A stretch of DNA of 64,000 bases from contig OZ035961.1 of the NCBI GenBank assembly GCA_964034945.1, positions 30,158,184 to 30,222,183 on the forward strand, written 5' to 3'. Of this stretch, positions 12,201-24,200 are shown in pieces; within the stretch, counting starts at the first letter, position 1, and every line of letters begins with the position of its first letter. Made by a program: the position numbers and the translations under genes. The notes beneath the pieces are model-generated. The model was not told the origin of the DNA. It saw only the letters and a program-made list of their open reading frames with translations, and made no database searches. The DNA comes from Chrysopilus asiliformis. Lineage: Eukaryota > Arthropoda > Insecta > Diptera > Rhagionidae.

Positions 12201-15200
12201 TTAGGCATTAAAAACACCAATGGTTTAGAAATTGTGAGTGCTAAGGTCCCGTTTACATTTGCGATTTTTTCCTGATTTTCTCCGCGAATTTGATTCAGAA
12301 TTAATTCCGCGAAATTTGTTCATTTATCGTCGAATAAATTCCCTTACCCCACGACTCCATTAGACTTTTTAGAATCATGATTTTTTCCCCAACTCCATAT
12401 TTTGGCGAATAAAAAAATCAGCGCGTGGGCATTTTCAGTCATGATTTTTCATTTTTATTGTGTCTCCATAGCGTACTTAGAAATGTCAACCAGGAGGTAA
12501 TCAGGGCAGCCAACTAGAAATCAGCCAATTTGACTGAACAAATGTCAAAAAAAATCCTACTTTTCAGCAGCCGAAAAAATCATGACAGTACGGAGATTTA
12601 AATCATGATGCAAGATTTTTTGAGTCTCCATTAGATTTTTTCGTGATTGGATTTAAATACAATCTGGAAAAAAATCTAATGGAGTCGTGGGGTTAGCGAA
12701 AGTTATCAAAATTTGATTTTATTTCGGCGATTTTGTATGAAAAAATCCCGGTTCCTGTGTCTTTCTGTGAAAAATTTCATAATGTAAACGGCTGGGAAAC
12801 GTGAACTTAGTGTTGCAGAATAATATTCGCGGAATAAAGTGTCAGATGTAAACGGCGCCTAAACCATTGCAAAATTATTACAATAGCTGATAACAAAATG
12901 TCGGAAATTATTTTGTTTTACGTTGCCACATTTAGCGATTTTTAAAGATAACCAAATTTTCGACGTTTTGCGTTTTATAAAAGGTTCTTATTTGCGAAAT
13001 CCTTTTTTGTTCCTATTTTATTTGTTTGGTCATACAAAAACGAGCTTTTTGTAGGAGGGGAAACCTCTATTGATTGCAGAGTCGTATTAACAAGTTTGAG
13101 CGCCCTGGGCTAAATAAAATTTTGCACCCTTACATAGTTTTATTGTAAAAATTCAATTTTATTTTTTAAAATATTCTTTAATTCAAAACTTAAATATATA
13201 TTTACGCAAAAAAAAATTCAAAAATTTTTATAAATATGTGAATTAAATATTAATTGGCGCCCCTGGGCTATTGGGCGCCCCTGGGCTGTAGCCCAATTAG
13301 CCCTATGGTTAATAGGGCCTTGATTGATTGGCTGTCGTTAGAAATCGCGCAATGCAGCAACGGCGCGGCGCGCACGTAGTTAAGTATTTCATAGCTCTAA
13401 AACTTAAAAATATTTCACATACCAATAAAAATCGTCTCGTAGAAGCGCTTTCGTATGTCGTAACCAGATGTCCATAAAGTCTAAATTTTTTTCAATAAAA
13501 CATATATTTGTTAAAGTATTAAAGGATTTCTCAATTACTTGAAATAAGCGAGTTGCAGAGCTAATTGAATATAAACATCTGGGCTAACTTGGCAACTCTT
13601 GATAAAGGACTTGCCGTATCCCTGGTACCGATAGACATAGAAATCCAAATCATCGATCATCCTGCGATCACAAAAAATTTATTAAAAGCTACAATGGGAC
13701 AGCATATTTTTACCGATCAACACTCCTGGACGCATCAGTTAACCGTTTTGAGATTTCCGGTGGGATGGCCCACTCTAAACGTTCTGGCGGTGGTAGATGA
13801 TGTTGCGGAACTCCATCGTCCTCATGGGTTGCGGTTGTCACCTTTTTGAAAATGTTCTCTAGAAGTTGTACAACTGCGATTCCTTCTGATGTTGAGTGTT
13901 CGTAGCAGAGTCCCCATGTACCATCATTGCATATAATGATCTGCATGGTTTTATCGAACCAGCGATTTGCAGAATTGTACTCACTGCCACCGCCGTGGAT
14001 CATCTCGTGGGCCATATTTGTTTCATCCCTAGTTGCGGCCATATGTCCTGATTGCTTCGCTCCATTGAATCCGCGAGCATTGAATGTATTCGGTATGGGT
14101 TCGTCCAAACATAAGACTATCAAAGCTTGTTCCAGGAGTTCAATATTCCTTCGATTGGTGTCTTCTATCAAGAGGACGTCACGATCTTTCGCCCATTTGG
14201 TCCTAGGTTCAGCGGTTAATACTCCAACGGGTGGTGGTTTTGCGGGTAGACAAGGAGCATCGCTTAAAACGAACAGAACTTGGGAGGCGATTTCGTCCTC
14301 CGACAATTTGCCGCGATCCTGGGCGATAAGTGGAACACAATACATTTGGTTTCGACAAATTATGATGATGTGCTGATCGGTTTTAGGCTCTGGAAGATAT
14401 TGCGAATCCCGAATAGCTCCTGGTCTGCGACAAGATCCCAATAGGCGGTAATACTGCGCCATGCAGAGGGGTTGGCCTTTCTCCCTTGAGGTGGCTCTTT
14501 CGAGTGGTAATTTGCCACTATATAAAGCGTACAATTTTTTTTATGATTGAAATATAGGTCTGAATAGGAGAAAAACGTACCTATCTAGAAGTTCCTTGTG
14601 CTGCATGATTCCATCAACAATGTGGGCTGCGAATCGCGCAACGTCATGGACGGTTGTGAATTTCCTTGGCGGTAACACCATTCCTGGATTTGAGTTGATT
14701 GGTAATGGAATTCGAATGTCCATGTACATATCATTTAACCAGTAATAGTATGCCTGCAATAAATAAATATGAATAAATATATATAAAGGCTGTGTTACCG
14801 GTAATTTCTAATCGTACCGCATCTCAGTATCACACAGAGAAAAAAATAGTAGGGTCGAGTAGGGTGAAGTGGTCCGTAGGGAGAAGTGGTCCACCACCAT
14901 TTTTGTTAGTAATAGTGACATTAGAACAGAATATGCAACTCTCATTGGTTGCTCTTGATGATACCTTGTTTTTTATTAGTCATTGAAGTGTGCAGACGTA
15001 TATTTACTCACTCTCACAGACCAGTGCCAAAAAAACATTGTGAAAAGTTTTCACAAGTATTCACATTCAACCACATTTTGACGAATTCTTCATCAATTTC
15101 AATAAGGTAGTTAATCTAAAATGTTGTTTACATTATGAACTTTGTAAATCCACCGAATTTCTGCACTTTTTTCCAAAATTGTTGAAGCAGCGTCATCCCG

Positions 15201-18200
15201 CGCAAAATAGGATGAAGTGGTCCACCCTGTCAATGTCATATTTCGTGTTTTCAAGTTTTTTATGAGTTATTTTGAGTGTTTCAAATCGTGGCCGAAAATC
15301 GATGCGAAGCTCGATTATAACTTCTCCCGAAAATCGAGCTGAATTAGAGTAGCAGAAAAAGCCGCCGGAAAGAGACGCTTAACAATTACACCGAAAAACC
15401 AACACCAAAACAGACCAAACGCTCATTTGTTACTTTCGAATAAATCATATTTTTGATCAAACTTCATGATTATACTTTTATTTGTCAAATAATTTTATGT
15501 TTATGCGATTTCTGGAAAATTTTTGAAAGTGGACCCTTTCTCCCTACCATTTTGAAAAACTCGAAAAATCAAAGTTTTCGATAAATGCCTAAAAATTAAA
15601 TTTAATATCAAAAAGTTGGCAATCTGTGAATGCAGAAAGTTAGCTTAGGTCCTGCGCTTGCGATATGCAAAAATTCCAATTTTTGACCATTTTATGACCA
15701 ATAATAAAAACGTGGACCACTTCACCCTACCTGACCCTTAATCTAACTAGATTGTAATGGAGAATAGTGACTATTACTAAAAGAGTTTATTTCAATTACA
15801 AAATTAGTCAAAATCGGATATTTTTTAAATGTCATTTATATGCGCATTGCATATGAGGCTCAAATTGGCAAAGGTCGAGAAAGCAGCAATTGAATTCCAA
15901 GTTAAACGATCCAGAAAATTGAAGAATCAGATATGGTTCAATAACAATATCTTAACCATATTATGATATGAAATAGTTCAAGTTTTTTTTAACGACTGGG
16001 GGTGAATATAATCAAAATAATGGAAATTATCTTATAAGGTATTTTTCTTCAAATCGAGCACTATTCGTTGAAGATCAAAAAAATCAGATAAGAGGTAATA
16101 AATTTAATTGCGAAATCTGTTAAACATGCTTGCTCAATACAATCAAAGTGTTCGCCTTAATGGAAAATTATATTGCTTTAAAATATGTGAACGATTTTGC
16201 ATCATATCAATGGACAAAATTTGAGGTATTCTTATCTAAACATGAAAAATATGTATTAATGGAGGTATAAATACCTTCATCAATTATAAATGATTGCCAT
16301 AGCGATTTTGCCTTAAAGACGACAGCATGCAAGGTACTTGACGGCCATTCGGTTAAATTTTAGTGAAGTGATATATTTTTGTTTTGTTTAGTTTGCAATG
16401 AGTTTTCTTACAATTTTAAACTTTGGAATATTTGCAGAGCTCAAATTACTCTTCGTAATATTTTGCATTGGAATTATTAAAAGCCAAGCAGGAGTGGTTC
16501 CGGCATGCAAACAGAACCAGCTTACAACTCTATGGCCGGATTACGATGATACAGCGAAATATTACCAATGTACACAAGCTGGAAGAGCTACATCCCTGGA
16601 ATGTCCGTACGAACTATGGTTTAGTTTTTACCATCAAGCTTGTGTGCTGATGATTGATTGGGTGCCGCCACCACCACCCGAGCCTGTCGATCCTACCGAT
16701 CCGACAAATACTCCTGGAACTGGAACGACCCCAACATTTAAACCAACTACTGATGAAGACATTCCAACTCCCCCGACTCCGGATCCAACGATCCCAACAC
16801 CGCCAATACCAGAAACATCAACTGGTCCCGTCTTCCCAACAAGACCGCCAACACCACCCCCCACTGTAGAACCAACAGGATTCCCCTCTATGCCACCCAC
16901 TCCCCCACCATCCGGTCCGCCAACTGCTGGACCATCAGCTCCCCCCTCTCCACAACCAACTTATCCTTCGTTGCCACCCACTCCAGTACCCACTGCTGCC
17001 CCCACCAGGCCAACTGGTTTCCCTACTAGGCCACCAATGCCTCCCACTCACCAGCAGCCCCCTACTCCTCCTCCCACAGGAGTTCCAACTGCCGGGCCCA
17101 TTGAACCCCCAACTCCCGCGCCCACAATACCAACAGCGCCACCTGGGCCACCGACACACTAATAAAACCAAAAATGAAATTCTACCTTGAGGATTTTATA
17201 TATTTTCAACCAAAAACTCAGTTTCTAGAAATAATTTTCGTTCCGTGAGGAGTCAATAGTCCTAAGTATATAATCATTGAAGATTTATTACAAAATGTAG
17301 AAAAGGCTACAAAATGAACAAAGCTGCTGTTAATGTTTAAAAAAGAAATGGTGGTGTAACAAGTGCAAAATTGTAAACAGTTTCGAAATATAATAAAAGG
17401 GTCATCTTCCACAGTAAATATACACTTTGAATTATTTTTAACCAATGTAATTTAAATAGGTAAATATAATCCGTTATCAATTGTGATTCAGATTTGTGTT
17501 ATTTCAATAAAATTACCTATGAATTTAATTTTTCTTCGGACGGAGAGCTTAAAAATTCATCTGGCACTCGAAAAGAATTTTTTACATCCCCAAATTGGCA
17601 ATCCAGTATGTAGGGAGTTTTATCTTTATTAAAAGGTTATGGGCAGTGTTGGGGTTATCTAGATAATAATTATCTAGATAATCATCTAGATAAAAAAAAA
17701 TGTTATCTTTATCTTATCTAGATAACACCCCAAAAAAGTTATCTTTATCTTATCTAGATAAAGGAAAATCCCATTTATCTAGAGATCAAAAAAATTAAAT
17801 CTGAAAAAATGCTGAAACGAAATTGTTTTCTGCATACTTTTGAAAACCTAAAAACTTTTTTTAGGAACAGTTTTATACTTGGCAACAATTTTTGTTTACG
17901 GACAAGGAAGCGAAGTGTCACTCTTTCCCTCGCCTCTCTTCTCTTGTCCATAAAAAAAAAGTTCTGCCAGTAACTGTTGCCAAGTGTAAACCGGGCTATG
18001 AACGAAATAAAAAATCATAACGTTATAAATTTCCTTACGTAGCAAAATTAAACTTATATTTCGTGACGTTATTTCGTTTTGTATCGATAAAAAACTTAAT
18101 TTCGTTACGTTATAATGTTATTATTCCGTTACACATTGTATTGAAACTGAAAACAAAAAAACGCACTGTAATAATAGTTTATCACAAAGTAATTCAGTTC

Positions 18201-21200
18201 AGTTTCCATAAAAATAAATTGTATAACAAATAATAAAACTCAGCAAAAAGAAAATACAAATAAAAACGGAAAAAAAATGTGATTATTAAGTTAAAAAATC
18301 AATAAAAAATACAAAAGACAAAAAATCACACAAAAGTTTTGTTCATTAAAAAAACTGTCTCCACAAAAGCGTGATTTTGATATCAAAGATATAGAATTTT
18401 TTTTATAGAATTTCGCTCTACTTCTGGAGTTACTAAAAAGAAAATCTTTTCGCTACCAAAAAACTTGCTTAGAAGATTTCCATTTTTGTATCTCCAGAAA
18501 TAGAGTGAATCTGGCCAAAACAAAATCCGATTTAGAATCAAAATACGATTAAAAACACTACTCCAATATTTTTGATTATATTTTATGTCTGTGGGGTTAT
18601 AAAGGGTGGTTAAATTTTAAGGGCCGATGTTGAATGTGAACCACACCTAAACGTCAAGTTTTTTTCTGCATTTCATTTGACATTTCTCAATTTCAGACTA
18701 ACTCAATTTGAACCATGGAAAGATACACAATCGAGCCAACGCGTTAAAGTTATTCAGGCTTATTATGAAAATGGGCGTTCAAATCAAAATGCATATCGTG
18801 CCGATGATGCCGCCAGCCCATAAACCGCACCAAACAGTCACTCTTTGTGGGTGCATTGGTTTTTCGACAATCACTCTTGGATTATCATTCGCCCAAATGC
18901 GGCTGTTCTGCTTATTGACGAATCCACTGAGGTGAAAATGTGCCTCATCACTGAAGATGATTTTCTTCGAAAATTGATCATCCACTGTTGCCATTTCTTG
19001 CCACCATTCTGACCATTGACGACGCTTGAAATGGTCAAGAGGCTTTAGTTCTTGAGTCAATTGCACCTTGTAAGCGTGTAAATGCAAGTCTTTATGCATA
19101 ATGTTCATCAACGACGAGCGTGGGAGGTGCAATTGTTGGGCACGACGACGAGTTGAGGTTGACGGCTCTTCAGCCACACTATCGCGAACAGCAGCAATAT
19201 TTTCTGCAGTACGAGCTGTACGAGCATGCACTGGTGTTTTCACATCTCCTACAGACCCGGTTTGCTCAAATTTTTGCACGATTTTTCCGATTGTACGCAC
19301 ATTTGGACGATTAAATTGACCGAAAAAATCACGAAGTGCACGATATGCATTTTGATTTGAACGCCCATTTTCATAATAAGCCTGAATAACTTTAACGCGT
19401 TGGCTCGATTGTGTATCTTTCCATGGTTCAAATTGAGTTAGTCTGAAATTGAGAAATGTCAAATGAAATGCAGAAAAAAATTTGACGTTTAGGTGTGGTT
19501 CACATTCAACATCGGCCCTTAAAATTTAACCACCCTTTACTTGAAGAACTTTTGTGGGAAATTTCACAAAAAATAATACTGAACAAAACAAGGAAATACT
19601 AATAAACAACGAAAAAACGTAATATTTTTTTCGTTTTTCGTTATGGTAACGGAATTGAATTTCTATAACGTTCATTATAACGTAATTTTGAAGAAAAAGC
19701 CCGAAAATCATTTCGTTATTTCGTTACGTTACGATAACGTTTCTTATCCGTTTTCTTTTATTATTATTTCGTTTCTTATTATATTTAAATTGGAAATCAA
19801 AAAAAGCAAAAAATTTTGTGCTATTTTTTTTAGTACGTAATTTTGAATTTTGTGCAATGTCAAAATAAATATTTATCTAAAAATTATCTAGATAATTTGG
19901 CTTTTTATCTTATCTTATCTATTATCTTTCATATTTTCATTATCTATTATCTTATCTAGATAAACATTACGAGCATTTATCTTTATCTTTATCTAGATAA
20001 AAAAATAATTATCTGGCCCCAACACTGGTTATGGGCCACAGGATCCCAGTTTTCTCCGAAATGAAATGTTGCAGATATGCGGAACTTGTGTACATAAACC
20101 CAAGTAATAATGAAAAGATTCGAGCTTACGGCTTTTCGGGAAAACTGCCAATTTGCAATATTTTAACGGCCTAAAAATTTATCTAAAAATTTACTCTCCA
20201 ATTTTTTTCAATAAACCAAAAATAAATATTATTGCGCGAACAAATTTCGCTCGTGTATTTTCACAATTGAGGAAAATTATAGAGAATGGAAAAGTCAGTA
20301 TTTTTCTAATCAGTTATTATTTCAATTTTTTAATAGCCTTGAAAGTTGTTTGATATTATTCCATTGAAATTATAAGAGTTCCATGCCTGAAAAATACATG
20401 ACTTGTGTTTAAGTTTTCCCTTTTCATCTGCGCATTTCCCTCAGCAAATGCAAGCTAAAAGTTCAGCTCAATTTGTCTAAAAATTTCCAAATTACAGCTA
20501 AGCAATGTGAAGAAAATCAAAGCCAGTGGCGTAATTTGGTGAGACATAATATCGATATAAAAAAATCTATAAAAAATATTTTCAAATCGGTCGTCAAAAG
20601 TAGATTTAAGATGGAGTTTAATTTGTAAGGTGCTCATATAAATAAATAGTACCAGGAAGACCGAGCCATGCTCGGAGATCTCAATATCCTATTTTTGCTG
20701 ATTTTTGGGGAAAAACTAAGTTCACATTATCTTTACAGAGCTTTTCCAGAGTTTTTAAATTCCCGACCTAGAAAGCTAGAACTAAAACTAACGCGCAATA
20801 ACCAAATTTCATAGAAATCGGTTGAGTGGTTATTGAGTAATCGCTGTCACCGATTTTTAAAACGTTGTTTTGAGACACCAGGTGAGGGCTATCGAGGGAA
20901 GAGAAAACTCAGGTTTGTAATGGAAAAATCGAATGCCCCTAGCCCCCTTAGTAATACTGTAAAGTTTCATTAAGATCGGACCACCCAATTCGAAGATACC
21001 AGGCGAGGGGTATCGAGGGGGAATTTTCTCAGAGGTGAGACCTTGTCCCCGAAAATCCTAACCACCAAGTTTCGTGAAAATCTCTAGGCGGGTTTTCGAG
21101 ATCGTTTGTGCAGACATACAGTAAAGTTTCATTAAGATCGGACCACCCAATTCGAAGATACCAGGGGAGGGGTATCGAGGGGGAATTTTCTCAGAGGTGA

Positions 21201-24200
21201 GACCTATCTAGATCGATTCCTTGTTCCCGAAAATCCCTAACCACCAAGTTTCGTGAAAATCGTTAGGCGGGTTTTCGAGATCGTTTGTGCAGGCAGACAG
21301 ACAGACAGACAGACATTCCTCGTATTATATTATAGGATTTTTCATATAAATAACTACCCAAAAATGGTAGTTAGTGTGGTTTTTGGTTAAAATCAATGCT
21401 TTAAGGTCAATCTTCATGCAGCCGACTAATTTATCTGACGGAAAATATCAGAAAACCAGAAAGAGATAAATTTTTGTAATTTTCTGGAAGCGTGACTGAA
21501 TAAAAGCATCGAGAGTCCCCTACCATATTTTAGGAAATTATGGACTGAAGTCGATTGTATGCTAATTTCAACGTTAACCCTATGGCATACAAATCAATTT
21601 CCAATCACATCTTCTTTAGCGACATTGCTTATGTGTGACAGTCTCGGGTGCGGTTATTGTTATCTGCAGATCGAAAATCGGTTGGGGAAATTAGAACTTT
21701 TTAGAACTGCAGAAGACGACAAAATTTGTAGGATGATTGTTTTCTTTCTTTCTGTCCAAGATCCCTGTGCATAAGTGCATCTTATTCTTTTAACAGAGGA
21801 AAAAATCAGGTGTGTGGAGATCGCGCTTTAGCTGTTATGTAAAATTTTAAGTAAGTTTTTCAGACATTCGGTCCAAATTCGTCTGTTGCTTCGTTATTAA
21901 AATTTGTATTAAAGTTTGATTCTTCTGAAACACGGTTGGACAACCGATGGTCCGCGACCTCCTAGAGAAACGTTAAATATTTTTAGGGCAGCCGCTTTGT
22001 GTGGTACGACATTTTTTTTTGAAATATTTTTTTTTATATATGCACATATCACTTACCCAATTATCTTCATTTTCGCGCTTCTCCTGTAGAAATTGCTGTA
22101 ATGATGGTCCAAGCCCATTTTGTGATGTGAATTGCTTAATGATGTTTTTCGTCTTTTCATGCTGCTGAGGTGTTAAGACAGGTTCGAGGATCCGCAAATA
22201 TTCGGTCATCGTTTGGTCTAAAGCGGGCACCGGAACTTTCGGAAGTGTCTAAAAGAAAATATAAGAAAAAAATAAAAAGCAATAAAAAAAATCACTTATT
22301 CCTAAATAGCGATTTTCGCTAAATTTTTTATTAATAACCAAAGAGCAATAATTTTACTCAAATACCCTTAGAATGTTTGTTCCAATTAAATCTGTACAAC
22401 CACACAGGAAAATTTTAATTGGATAGGAAACATTTATTGCTGCTTATTCAAACATTGAGTGCCTTACTTATCCGATTCGGAATTTTCAAATTGTTTCATT
22501 TTCTTCCCCCAAAAATTGTATAGAATTTGCACAGAAATGTTTCCAACAAAAGAAATTCAACGGCAACAATAATGGAGATCAACATCGCTTTATGATCCTG
22601 GGGGTTGATTACGTTTGTCGCAACGTATATTCAGAACGCGCGACGACTGGTAAAAATGCATTACATTTCCCGGTGATTGTTCAAACTGGGACTTCACTTT
22701 TTATTCAAGTTTGTTGCAAATGATGTGTTCGAATATAGAAGAACCCCTTTTTCCTGAGCGAATTTCAAGGCGACACAACAAAGGGATATTTTTCATTTTT
22801 GATGGTGGTGTGAGTCACCCTCTTGAATGATGATCCACTTGAATCCCTTAGACACGGTGTCACGCCATAAAAGGGATAGAGGCTCTGAATTCAAAATACA
22901 TTGGGGTAAAATTGTTCACTCAGCTGGGCTACAGAAGTTTTTCTTGTTGTTAATGTTTTTCACAAAACACACCTTGATATTTCTCATATTAAGTATGGTT
23001 GGTGAATTTTTTGGGAATACAACAGGTGCGTCCCGCCAAGCTTACAGTCAAGGGTCAAACGTAATTTATATTGGATTAAAATTCATATTTAAAATACATT
23101 GCTATTATTTTTTATATAAATATTCTTTCTTTTTTTAAATTTATTTGCATTTTCTGAATTTAAAATTGGTTTGAAAAAATACATAGGAGTTGAATTGAGA
23201 ATATTTTCCTTTTTGGAAGTCGGTTAAAAATAACAATACCCCAAAAATGTTTGAAGTTTGCTTTAGAAAACTTTAGAATTACTTTAAAAAACATTCTCTA
23301 CAAAAATATATTCCATTCCTAAACATATGACTGTTCAAATTCTAGTTGATGTGACAAGAAATCCCTAAAGAAATATTACTTCCTATATGTAAGAAACTTT
23401 TTGGGCCATTAAGATTTTCATGCTTTCTTAAAAACAAAAATATATATTTTGATAAATGATTCTCTTGGGAATTCAAAGGAAAAGAAAATACATTTTACTT
23501 TTATTACGACCGATTTCACGACTTTTCAAGATCACATTATTTTCGATTAAAGTACATCCTAACAATTTTAAGTTTGCATTCACTTTAAAACATTTTCTAC
23601 TGCGCTGTGGGGTGCACATAAAAGGGAAAACTGTTCGGGGGCTGAATGTGGATGGTATGTAACTTTTTGAGTTGATGAACACTTGACCCAAGTTGAAGTT
23701 ACCTGAATCGGGTGTACGTGTATTTTTAACATTACTTGAATTTCAACATGATGAAGAGTTGCGAACGAGCAAACATTTTTTCAATTTTTTATTTTATTTG
23801 GATTCTGCAACAAGAGCTGTTGTTGACTGAAAGTTGGAAGGTTATTTTCAGGGCTGGATGGAAAAGTTTCTCTTCTGTCTGGTTGGCTTTTCCAATGAAT
23901 TTTCACGGTTCTGTTGGTGTATTGAAATAGACTCCTAGAAGCTATGTGGCAACTCGTATAGAACAAATAAGTTTACAAACCAACACGAAGGGATTTGTGA
24001 TGGAGATTTTTTGGGGATGAAATTAAATACGGCAGAAAGTCGGCCTAACAATGATCCCTGATGGTTTTATATTGTCGGTCACGTTTCAAAGCGATGTCAA
24101 GTAATTTGAGAATGTTCTTTATTTATTCACCTTGGATGAAATTTCCGTTAAATGCTTTATGTAACTTAGTCTTCTGCTTTTTATATTTTTTTAGTCCCCG

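Larger units (their letters stand above)
17644..20027 (+). mobile_element. Non-autonomous hAT-like element, copy A
   Basis: Flanked by an 8-bp perfect duplication GTTATGGG (17636-17643, 20028-20035), the hAT size. The ends are CAGTGTTGGGG and CCCCAACACTG. Both subterminal zones are packed with the palindrome TATCTAGATA, and inner zones with TTTCGTTACG/CGTTATAACG motifs. Without the nested mariner (18602-19537) it is about 1.45 kb and has no transposase frame. Copy B is at 49038-52215, inverted. Confidence 0.92.

Noticed and set aside
13927..14376. 149-codon plus-strand frame
   Set aside because: It is antisense to the largest ChAT exon.
16634..17171. Gly-rich minus-strand frames
   Set aside because: They are antisense shadows of the Pro/Thr-rich tail of the chitin-binding gene.
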